Positions 39,043 through 45,089 of a stretch of 45,089 nucleotides of DNA are shown here, one piece after another. Position numbers and translations under genes: made by a program. The first letter of the stretch is position 1, and every line of letters starts with the position of its first letter. The stretch comes from Scatosoma sp045594025 (lineage in GTDB: Bacteria; Bacillota; Clostridia; Christensenellales; Borkfalkiaceae). Under the pieces are notes generated by a model. That model saw nothing but the letters and a program-made list of their open reading frames with translations, had not been told where the DNA came from and did no database searches. The DNA lies in the NCBI GenBank assembly GCA_045594025.1, contig JAZNXS010000042.1:1-45089 (forward strand), in the 5' to 3' direction.

Positions 39043-39813
39043 TCACTTCTTTTCAGGTAACGATACTGCCGTAAGGAAAATAACCGCACGCGCGTCTGCA
39101 CCCAAAAGGCGCTCCGCACACTCGCTACCCGTCGCACCAGTTGTCATAATATCGTCTACCAAAATCACCGTTTTTCCACGGCACTCTTTGCGTTTATGCA
39201 CGTGATACGCACCGCTGACGTTTTCCATACGTTCTAAATATCCCATATGCTTTTGTTGTTTCGTGTCTCGGCGTTTTTGCAATACGTCATAAGCAATTTC
39301 CGCAAAGTAGCCCTTCTCCTTTAAGCGTCTATGAATGCCCATCGCCAACTCTTCCGCTTGATTATAGCCACGCTCTCTCCGTCTTCCATTGGTCAGCGGT
39401 ACGGGCAAAATCAATAATGCATTCTCCTGCGAGCGACAAAATGCCGCAATATTCTCATAGCATTCTATCAAACGGTCTGCCATTTTCTCCGCGAAATAAT
39501 ACGATAACGTGGACGCGCCGTTTTTCATGCGGTTGATCAGCGACGCACTCTCTCCACGATATACGAAAGGAGAAATCCCTTTGGTAAATTGAGGCAAACG
39601 GCGCTTACAATCCAAGCAAATTCCCTCCGTTTCCGTCTTTCTGCCACACTTAGCACATACCTTACCGCTATTATGGTACATCTTTTCTTCGCAAGCGTTA
39701 CAAAGGCGGTGCGTTGGATAATCAAAAAGCTCCGCGCCGCAAGCGTCGCAGGAAAATCCTTTTTGAGAATCCCTTTCCCTCATCTTTTCTATTATCTTTC
39801 GAAATATATTCAA
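39043..39813 (-). CDS. ComF-family phosphoribosyltransferase-like protein
   Basis: 256 residues. An N-terminal zinc-ribbon region has three CxxC pairs (CDACG, CNAC, CAKCG and CLDC; residues about 22-70). The C-terminal part is a type I phosphoribosyltransferase with VILVDDIMTTGAT as PRPP loop. ComF proteins take part in DNA uptake during competence; related single genes occur in non-competent species with unclear roles. The start is TTG at 39813, supported by AGAGGG five to six bases upstream; the first ATG, ten codons later, has no such site. No other competence gene is present here. A terminator lies between it and the DUF368 gene. Confidence 0.9.
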   Translation of the reverse strand: MNIFRKIIEKMRERDSQKGFSCDACGAELFDYPTHRLCNACEEKMYHNSGKVCAKCGRKTETEGICLDCKRRLPQFTKGISPFVYRGESASLINRMKNGASTLSYYFAEKMADRLIECYENIAAFCRSQENALLILPVPLTNGRRRERGYNQAEELAMGIHRRLKEKGYFAEIAYDVLQKRRDTKQQKHMGYLERMENVSGAYHVHKRKECRGKTVILVDDIMTTGATGSECAERLLGADARAVIFLTAVSLPEKK

Positions 39814-39825
39814 AACACCCTCTAA

Positions 39826-39862
39826 GAAAAACGTACAGGCATATTCATTGCATACCTGTACG
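39826..39862 (-). terminator. Terminator of the vanZ-like/DUF368 unit
   Basis: CGTACAGG and CCTGTACG form an 8-bp stem extended by CAT/ATG-like bases; the minus strand follows with TTTTTCTT. The ComF ribosome site starts right behind the T run. Confidence 0.8.
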
Positions 39863-39869
39863 CCTTATT

Positions 39870-40832
39870 TTAATTATTTTCTGCGTTTTCCGCATCCTTT
39901 TTACGTTGATAACGAACCAGCAGATACGCGCCAGCAATACCAATTACAAAGAGTAGCACGCCCAACACAACGTCCAACACGTTCACGCCGTTTTGCGCCC
40001 AAGAAAGATACGTTTCGATGATATCCCCGTTACAGAACATCGATAAAATCGAGCCCAAGGAAAGACCTACAATCATGAAATATGCGGTATGTCTTGCTTT
40101 ACCAAAAAGGTACGTCAGCAATTTAGAGAAGGTGAAAATACCTGCTAATAAGCCGATTCCCAAGCCACCGTATACCAAGAAAATCGCAGGATTCGCTTTC
40201 CATGCCGTAAGACTTACGCTGTCCATCAAACCGTTAAACCAACCCACTGCCATCAAAAATGCGCTGGCGCTCAAGCCGGGCACTACCTGCGTCACGCCCA
40301 CAACGTAACCGAATACCACAGCCAACGCTACGTGCCACCATTCTACCTCGGCAAATAAATTTCCTCCGCCACCGTTGCCGTTTGCCGTCAACCAAGCGGA
40401 AATACAGCCAAGCACTACGGGTAAAAATAAACCCACAGCGAATAAAACGACTCGTTTTGCGGTGCGCTCTGCGCCCTTTAATTCGTCTTTTACGGCAGGG
40501 AATGCCCCACACATCAAGCCTGCAAATAGGCAGACGATTGCAAAAGGAATGAGTTCCAACAGCTTTTTTACGCTAAAGAACCCAAGCAGCACCCCAATGA
40601 CCATGCCAATCCCGATCGGAAGTAAAAACGCAAAACACTGTTTAAACTTCTTGAAAAGGTTGCCGATAGCATAAAGGAATTGATCGTACAGCTTGAAGAT
40701 AATCGCCACCGTCGAACCGCTAATTCCCGGAACGATCACGGCGAGTCCAACAAAGAAACCCAGAACAGCGCTTTTACACCACGTTTTCTTGTTATATTGA
40801 ATTAAAGCGATTTCCAAGCTCTCTTGCGACAT
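39870..40832 (-). CDS. DUF368 (PopT-like) polyprenyl-phosphate transporter family protein
   Basis: 320 residues, with eight or more hydrophobic segments. FFVGLAVIVPGISGSTVAIIF and VVFGYVVGVTQVVPGLSAS are the paired VPG motifs of DUF368, arranged as an inverted repeat of the fold. DUF368 proteins have been reported to return undecaprenyl phosphate to the inner leaflet. This fits the envelope genes in the window (uppS, PAP2). AAGGAG precedes the ATG. The coding region overlaps the end of the VanZ-like gene by about 40 bases, so both are translated from one mRNA. Confidence 0.9.
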   Translation of the reverse strand: MSQESLEIALIQYNKKTWCKSAVLGFFVGLAVIVPGISGSTVAIIFKLYDQFLYAIGNLFKKFKQCFAFLLPIGIGMVIGVLLGFFSVKKLLELIPFAIVCLFAGLMCGAFPAVKDELKGAERTAKRVVLFAVGLFLPVVLGCISAWLTANGNGGGGNLFAEVEWWHVALAVVFGYVVGVTQVVPGLSASAFLMAVGWFNGLMDSVSLTAWKANPAIFLVYGGLGIGLLAGIFTFSKLLTYLFGKARHTAYFMIVGLSLGSILSMFCNGDIIETYLSWAQNGVNVLDVVLGVLLFVIGIAGAYLLVRYQRKKDAENAENN

Positions 40833-41340
40833 TCTTCTTCTCCTTGTTTCTATATATGTAAACGATAATTATCGCCGCTATGCACGCGCATATGCCGCCG
40901 CTAAACGCGCCCAGCACGTCGCAAAGTATATCCGTCGCTTGCCCTGCTCTGCCTGCTGTAAACGTCTGTAAAAGCTCGTCTAAACAAGAAAACAGAACGA
41001 CAAACAAAGACGGAATGGCAAGCGCCCGTTTTTTCAGCGTAAAGGATAGACAACAACCAAATGCGGAAAAACCAAGCAAGGCAAATTCCGCAAAATGCGC
41101 AAAATCACGGATATCGATATGCAACTGTTCGTAATCTTCCCCCGTTGCGGTAGCAATCTTGGAATCGGGCGCAATTACTTGCGCAACCTCTTGCACGGTA
41201 TCCACCGCTTTATAGCTTTGCGCCGAGGAAGCTTCCCCCGTCTGTATGGAATTGTAAAGAATAAAACCCATAGAAAGAATACACAGCGCAAGTAAGAGTA
41301 TTCGCAACGCATACAGGGTTATTTGTGTTTTTTTCATCAT
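40792..41340 (-). CDS. VanZ-like membrane protein
   Basis: 182 residues, four hydrophobic segments. DFAHFAEFALLGF, SCLDELLQTFTAGRAGQATDILCDVLGAFSGG fits VanZ-like proteins (here cited in two parts: about residues 73-85 and 115-145). VanZ of enterococci adds low-level teicoplanin resistance; relatives have unknown roles in the envelope. The start codon ATG 41340 has no ribosome site. A strong promoter places +1 on this ATG, so the mRNA is probably leaderless. A second ATG follows directly. It overlaps the DUF368 gene downstream. Confidence 0.85.
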   Translation of the reverse strand: MMKKTQITLYALRILLLALCILSMGFILYNSIQTGEASSAQSYKAVDTVQEVAQVIAPDSKIATATGEDYEQLHIDIRDFAHFAEFALLGFSAFGCCLSFTLKKRALAIPSLFVVLFSCLDELLQTFTAGRAGQATDILCDVLGAFSGGICACIAAIIIVYIYRNKEKKNVARELGNRFNSI

Positions 41341-41346
41341 ACTTAT

Positions 41347-41375
41347 ATTATACGATAAAAAATGCATTCGGTCAA
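41347..41375 (-). promoter_or_regulatory. Promoter placing transcription start on the VanZ-like start codon
   Basis: Minus-strand TTGACC (41370-41375), 17 bp, TATAAT (41347-41352). The A of ATG is 7 bases past the -10 box, the same geometry as at 4078. Confidence 0.85.
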
Positions 41376-41512
41376 TGTTTTATTCGGATTTTTTTGCGTT
41401 TTTGCGTGGAATTTTTCTCTAAAAAAGGACAAAAAACAACTGGATTCGTCCGTTTTTGCACAGTAATAAATTATATACTTTTATTATAATATCAATCTAT
41501 GAGGATTCCTTT

Positions 41513-42622
41513 ATGAATTACATCAAAAAAATGTGTATTCTGCGACAGATTCGGCAAGGCTTTTCAGGAGACGGAAAGGCATTGTCCGGGCTTATCAAAA
41601 TCGAACAGTACGGAAAAAACCTCGCCGTCGAGGTTTCCGTAATCAACTTTGCTCCCCTTTCCAGCGGAGAATATTACTGTCTTTTATCCGACGGAAAAGG
41701 AAAAACGGAAATGCTCGCTTTGCGCGGAAAGAGCCTTTTCAACCTGCTTTCCGATTTAGATATTTCAACGGGCTTTTGCGGCATCATCTGCTACGTGAAA
41801 AACGACGTCGTTCCCATTGCATACGGCATCAATGGAAATAAGTCCTATGACTGGCGTACAATATTAAACGCGACACTGCCCCCTGTCTTTCCACGCTCGA
41901 AACAATCGCAAATTCACACGGAAATTGCCGCAAATGAGCCACCCATGTACGAGGTTACGCCGCAAAAACGGGATCCATCACCCGATAGCGCGCCCATGCC
42001 CTCGCCAAAGACGGAAGAGCCTATTATGACGCCGCCGCAAGACGCGCCGCCCTCTCCCAGAGAGTTGCCCGAAGCAAAAAAACAAAAAAACGCCGCATAT
42101 AACGACGAAACGGTTGCCACCGAGAATTATTACGAGGAGAATAAAGATGAACGCCAGCAGTCTCAAAAAATTAGTCAAAATGCACAGTCTGAAAGCACAA
42201 CTGAAATCCAAGGAGAGAAAAAAGGGCTTGACGTTGCGAAGAATGACGATGCTGCGCACGTACGCCGTTCGATTAAAACCGATCCCGACGGATACTATTA
42301 TTCCGTAAAGGAAGAAATCGATCGTCTGTTTAAAACATACCCCAAAGATAAAACGTTATCGAACGCTTTTTTAGAGAGCGCTTGGGTACGTGTAAAAGGC
42401 TCCGCAAAGGAGCCGCAATACCTCGTCGGCGTGCTGTTAAACGAGGGTAAGGTGCGGTATATTTGTTACGCGCTTGCCGCTGAGGATAAAAGCTCCCCTC
42501 CTGAAGAAATTAAAAACGTTTGCACTTTTGTTCCCGTCAGCGTTTACGATGACACGAAAGGGTTTTTCGTTATTTTTCAAAGCGCCGCAACCGGCGAATG
42601 TGTACGTCCTGAAATTTCCTGA
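41513..42622 (+). CDS. Uncharacterised two-domain protein
   Basis: 369 residues, start ATG 41513 with GAGGA about eight bases upstream. The N-terminal domain (1-125) is compact and beta-rich: LSGLIKIEQYGKNLAVEVSV, then LSSGEYYCLLSDGKGK. A linker of about 130 residues is rich in Pro, Glu, Gln and Ser and is probably disordered. The C-terminal domain (about 270-369) begins YYYSVKEEIDRLFKTYPKDK and includes PQYLVGVLLNEGKVRYICYAL. No signal peptide, membrane helix, or catalytic motif. I do not recognise the family. An A/T-rich region with TATAAT at 41484-41492 precedes it, without a clear -35 box. It ends at a bidirectional terminator. Confidence 0.8.
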   Translation: MNYIKKMCILRQIRQGFSGDGKALSGLIKIEQYGKNLAVEVSVINFAPLSSGEYYCLLSDGKGKTEMLALRGKSLFNLLSDLDISTGFCGIICYVKNDVVPIAYGINGNKSYDWRTILNATLPPVFPRSKQSQIHTEIAANEPPMYEVTPQKRDPSPDSAPMPSPKTEEPIMTPPQDAPPSPRELPEAKKQKNAAYNDETVATENYYEENKDERQQSQKISQNAQSESTTEIQGEKKGLDVAKNDDAAHVRRSIKTDPDGYYYSVKEEIDRLFKTYPKDKTLSNAFLESAWVRVKGSAKEPQYLVGVLLNEGKVRYICYALAAEDKSSPPEEIKNVCTFVPVSVYDDTKGFFVIFQSAATGECVRPEIS

Positions 42623-42629
42623 AAATAAA

Positions 42630-42657
42630 AACCTCTTTGCGTTTTGCAAAGAGGTTT
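42630..42657. terminator. Bidirectional terminator
   Basis: AACCTCTTTGC and GCAAAGAGGTT, 11 bp, with A/T runs on both sides, between convergent genes. Confidence 0.92.
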
Positions 42658-42665
42658 TTGTGTTA

Positions 42666-43544
42666 TTACCATTTTAAGATTTTAATGTCCTTAATTACGA
42701 TAGAACTATTAGGAACTTTGAAGGTCGCAAACGATTTACCACCCGTAACAACAGGATCATCTTCATCCACCGTCATCGTTTGGATTTCTACGAAATCAGC
42801 TTCCGTTGCTTCGTCACCGTAGATCGTCGTGATATACTCGCTAATCGCCGTCTGTAACGCTTCCAATTTCTCGCTATTCTTCAACGTTGCAAACGTGCAG
42901 TAGTTCGAGTTGGACGTTTCTTCCGTCGCCAAAGAAATATAGAACAACGAGGTTGCGCTGTTATATTTATATTCTCTGGTAGCAACCCCTTCTTTATCCG
43001 CACTCAAATATTCGGAATAGGAATATGCGTCGGTATCCTTTGCATGATAGTACATCGTCAACGAACCGAAGCTTTGCTTCAATGCGCCGCTTTCAACGCG
43101 GAAATTGTTCTTTTCGAATTCGCCGTACAACGTGTAGGATTTTTGCGTTTGATCGCGGTCTAACCATACACTTACGGGGAAATCCGCAAAGTTTTTAAAA
43201 CCCTTTACCGTTTCATAATATTTTTTGTATTCAACGCCCGTGTCGCTTTCTGCCGATACCGTGTAACCACCCGTGTACATCTTCGAATTTTGATAATCAT
43301 AGTTGTGAATGCAAAGATCCTTGTAATAATCGTTTTCCACAAGATACAGGAAATGGTTTACCGTCGTGGGTGTAACTTTTCTGTAAAGTTTGTATTCAAG
43401 CTCGTAATCGTGACCGTCGAACGTCAAAATAATTTTTACTTCGGGGTTCGAAGTTTCGCACGCCGTCATCGTACCCGCGCAAGCAAACATGCTGGCAAAT
43501 GCCAAAACGTTACAAGCAATTTTCTTCATCGTCTTTTTCGTCAT
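42666..43544 (-). CDS. Lipoprotein with a degenerate cyclophilin-like domain
   Basis: 292 residues from ATG 43544, which has GGAGAG eight bases upstream. The lipobox is GTMTAC (C29). Residues about 35-100 follow the cyclophilin pattern: KIILTFDGHDYELEYKLYRK, then TPTTVNHFLYLVENDYYKDL. The expected FHR and QGGD active-site segments appear as IHNY and TGGYT, so isomerase activity is doubtful. The rest, about 150-292, is beta-rich and ends in FATFKVPNSSIVIKDIKIL, which resembles the end of a cyclophilin barrel. It should face outward, perhaps as a folding factor or binding protein. It is monocistronic. Confidence 0.7.
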   Translation of the reverse strand: MTKKTMKKIACNVLAFASMFACAGTMTACETSNPEVKIILTFDGHDYELEYKLYRKVTPTTVNHFLYLVENDYYKDLCIHNYDYQNSKMYTGGYTVSAESDTGVEYKKYYETVKGFKNFADFPVSVWLDRDQTQKSYTLYGEFEKNNFRVESGALKQSFGSLTMYYHAKDTDAYSYSEYLSADKEGVATREYKYNSATSLFYISLATEETSNSNYCTFATLKNSEKLEALQTAISEYITTIYGDEATEADFVEIQTMTVDEDDPVVTGGKSFATFKVPNSSIVIKDIKILKW

Positions 43545-43668
43545 AGTCAATCTCTCCATTTTTAAGCATACTGCTACATCTAATATTGTACCTTTTATTT
43601 GGCGTTCTGTCAATCGCTTTTGCCTAATTTTCACTAAATTTTTGCCTTGTTCCATGCGGAGTGACGTG

Positions 43669-43700
43669 AAAAACAAAAAACGGCTGTCGAAAGACAACCG
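43669..43700 (-). terminator. Terminator of rplJ-rplL
   Basis: CGG-TGTC with GACA-CCG around GAAA; the minus strand follows with TTTTTTGTTTTT. It begins 24 bases past the rplL stop. Confidence 0.85.
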
Positions 43701-43723
43701 CTTTTGTTTCGCTTTAAAAAAAC

Positions 43724-44092
43724 TTATTTAAGTTCAGCCGTAGCGCCGTTTTCCTTAAGCTTAGCAACCAATGCTTCAGCGTCAGCCTTAGGAGCGTTTT
43801 CTTTGATAACGCCCATGCTTTCAACTGCTTTCTTAGCATCAGCAAGACCAAGGCCCGTAGCTTCACGAACAACCTTGATGATAGCGATCTTGTTGGGACC
43901 GATATCCTTAAGAACAACGTCGAATTCCGTCTTTTCTTCTGCTGCGGGAGCTGCTTCTGCTGCGCCACCTGCTGCGGGAGCTGCTGCAACTGCTGCGCTT
44001 ACACCAAATTCTTCTTCCAATGCTTTAACAAGATCGTTCAATTCGAGAACGGTCATAGCTTTTACTTCTTCAATGAGTTTCTGTACATCCAT
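43724..44092 (-). CDS. rplL: 50S ribosomal protein L7/L12
   Basis: 122 residues. The N-terminal dimerisation helices, an Ala/Pro/Gly-rich hinge (AAAPAAGGAAEAAPAAEE, residues about 36-53) and the C-terminal factor-binding domain with KIAIIKVVREATGLGLADAK are all typical. It forms the stalk that recruits translational GTPases, including EF-G. GGAGG lies about 11 bases before the ATG. It follows rplJ by 50 bases and ends at a terminator; rpoB, often next, is not here. Confidence 0.98.
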   Translation of the reverse strand: MDVQKLIEEVKAMTVLELNDLVKALEEEFGVSAAVAAAPAAGGAAEAAPAAEEKTEFDVVLKDIGPNKIAIIKVVREATGLGLADAKKAVESMGVIKENAPKADAEALVAKLKENGATAELK

Positions 44093-44142
44093 GATTTTTT
44101 AATCCTCCGATTTTTAATAATGATTTTTTAATTTAATAGAGA

Positions 44143-44643
44143 TTAGTTGCTTTCTTTTGCTTTTGCGATCTGATCCAAAACACCAACGAATTTGGAGAGA
44201 GGAGACTGGAAGCAACCGAGCATCTTTGCAATGAGAACTTCCTTGGAAGGGATTGCGGAAAGCGCTTTAACACCAGCCTTATCAAGATACTTGTTTTCAA
44301 CGTATGCGCACTTGGGTACAACCTTTTCTACGAGTGCAGGGTTTGCTTTCGTTTCCTTTGCGAAAACTGCAGCGCCGCTGGTTTCGTCAGCACAGAATAC
44401 AGTTGCCGTCGTACCGTTGAGGTCCTTATCGAAATCCGTGATACCAAGTTCGTTGAATGCACGTCTTACCAACGTATTTTTGTATACCTTGTATTCGCAG
44501 TTTGCTTCTTTGAACTTGTTACGAAGAGCAGTAACTTCCAACACCGTCAACTTGTTATAATCAGCAAGAACGATGGATTTGCTAGCTTGGATCTTCGCCT
44601 TGATTTCTTCTACGATTTTTGCTTTTGCTTCAATATTTGCCAT
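44143..44643 (-). CDS. rplJ: 50S ribosomal protein L10
   Basis: 166 residues. KAKIVEEIKAKIQASKSIVLADYNKL and the VTALRNKFKEAN segment match L10, the base of the L7/L12 stalk. AAAGGAGG precedes ATG by nine bases. The L10 leader upstream matches the known autogenous control by the L10-(L12)n complex. The rplK and rplA genes would lie upstream, outside the window, but this gene has its own promoter. Confidence 0.98.
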   Translation of the reverse strand: MANIEAKAKIVEEIKAKIQASKSIVLADYNKLTVLEVTALRNKFKEANCEYKVYKNTLVRRAFNELGITDFDKDLNGTTATVFCADETSGAAVFAKETKANPALVEKVVPKCAYVENKYLDKAGVKALSAIPSKEVLIAKMLGCFQSPLSKFVGVLDQIAKAKESN

Positions 44644-44663
44644 AATTTTTTACCTCCTTTAAG

Positions 44664-44812
44664 CAAGTACATCTTACACTTGCCTGACATAAAAAATACC
44701 TTACACCGCAGACGGCATAAGGACACAATTACTCTTTCAATAAAGTATATTTCCTCAACCTCGGTGAGTAGTTTCCCATCAAACCTTTCGGTGCTCACTT
44801 TCTGCGGTTATT
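44664..44812 (-). ncRNA. Ribosomal protein L10 leader with attenuator
   Basis: On the minus strand ACCGCAGAAAGTGAGC begins the leader, then GGTTTGATGGGAAACTACTC and ACCGAGGTTGAGG, hallmark blocks of the L10 leader. CCTTA...CCG-TCT-GCGG..TAAGG (44699-44722) followed by TATTTTTTAT is the attenuator. ACCGCAGA (5' end) can pair with TCTGCGGT in the attenuator, the competing antiterminator. L10 binding should favour termination. A further hairpin (GCAAGT/ACTTGC, about 44661-44683) precedes the ribosome site. Confidence 0.9.
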
Positions 44813-44827
44813 GATTTTTACTTGATT

Positions 44828-44856
44828 ATTATATCATCTCCGTCAAAGGCAGTCAA
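44828..44856 (-). promoter_or_regulatory. Promoter of rplJ-rplL
   Basis: Minus-strand TTGACT (44851-44856), 17 bp, TATAAT (44828-44833). It starts the leader near 44820. Confidence 0.9.
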
Positions 44857-44878
44857 TCATTTTTAACCGCCTTTGACG
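44841..44878. promoter_or_regulatory. Inverted repeat spanning the rplJ promoter -35 box
   Basis: CGTCAAAGGC (44841-44850) and GCCTTTGACG (44869-44878) are perfect 10-bp complements flanking the -35 box. The plus strand continues with AAAATTTTTTT, so it may terminate plus-strand (antisense) transcription. An operator role is also possible. Confidence 0.45.
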
Positions 44879-44928
44879 AAAATTTTTTTAATTTTTTCGT
44901 TTTTGATATCTGGACACCAAAAACTTAT

Positions 44929-45089
44929 GTGAATTGATGCTATCGCATCGTGAATTTTCGCTATCGCTCAGTGAATTGAAAACTATGTTTTCGTGAATTG
45001 ACGGCTGTGCCGTCGTTATTGTAATATTTCCACAACGCAACGCATAGCGTTGCAATTCACTTGTCGTTAGACAAAATTCACGCGCCGTC
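44929..45089. repeat. Family C hairpin array (C2), cut by the window end
   Basis: Same order as C1: GTGAATT-separated hairpins, then TTATTGTAATATTTCCACAA, then AATTCAC-separated hairpins. Stems differ in a paired way: GCAACGC-ATA-GCGTTGC replaces GCAAAGC-TAC-GCTTTGC, and the loop of GACGGC/GCCGTC changes from TTT to TGT. It has an extra left unit GATGC/GCATC. It lies upstream of the rplJ promoter on the minus strand. Confidence 0.8.

Noticed and set aside
44610..44798. A 62-codon frame on the minus strand upstream of rplJ
   Set aside because: It lies across the L10 leader and attenuator, which accounts for the sequence.

Overview
The window looks like a chromosomal segment of an uncultured, probably gut-associated, low-to-moderate G+C Clostridia (Firmicutes). 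Supports are strong AGGAGG-type ribosome sites, many near-perfect sigma-A promoters (TTGACA, 17 bp, TATAAT), a thi-box attenuator, an L10 leader, the ylxM-ffh-rpsP-khpA-rimM and pyrH-frr-uppS-cdsA-dxr-rseP orders, lipoprotein signal peptides, and giant surface proteins of the kind common in gut Clostridia. A Christensenellales-like lineage is possible, but that is inference only.

Layout. 1-4000: ferredoxin and cysteine desulfurase (minus) diverge from an EF-G-like factor (plus). 4001-5374: a PAP2 phosphatase with an apparently leaderless mRNA, a tRNA-Leu(AAG), and a split partial copy of that tRNA's 3' half. 5375-19798: an accessory surface region with a 50-residue peptide gene, an 1825-residue secreted protein ending in a Hint domain, a 283-bp element with inverted ends, and a converging 2734-residue lipoprotein built of Cys/His repeats. 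20049-26880: a FAD dehydrogenase, a HAD-guanylate-kinase fusion, an HtrA-like lipoprotein, a YfbR-like deoxynucleotidase, and a TPP-riboswitch-controlled ThiT with an extra N-terminal membrane domain. 26931-37674: minus-strand housekeeping clusters for translation, SRP targeting, isoprenoid and phospholipid synthesis, and envelope proteolysis, ending in a PHP phosphatase. 38040-43544: an SH3b-NlpC/P60 hydrolase, ComF, DUF368 and VanZ membrane proteins, an unknown protein and a cyclophilin-like lipoprotein. 43724-45089: rplJ-rplL with leader and promoter.

A shared theme is the envelope: UppS makes the lipid carrier, DUF368 and PAP2 family members may recycle it, CdsA feeds phospholipid synthesis, RseP and HtrA are proteases, and NlpC/P60 cuts peptidoglycan. 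The most unusual signal is non-coding: at least three families of structured repeats (A, B and C), each differing between copies in ways that keep the stems paired. Families A and B sit flush against stop codons of minus-strand genes. They look like an undescribed set of mobile or 3'-UTR RNA elements.
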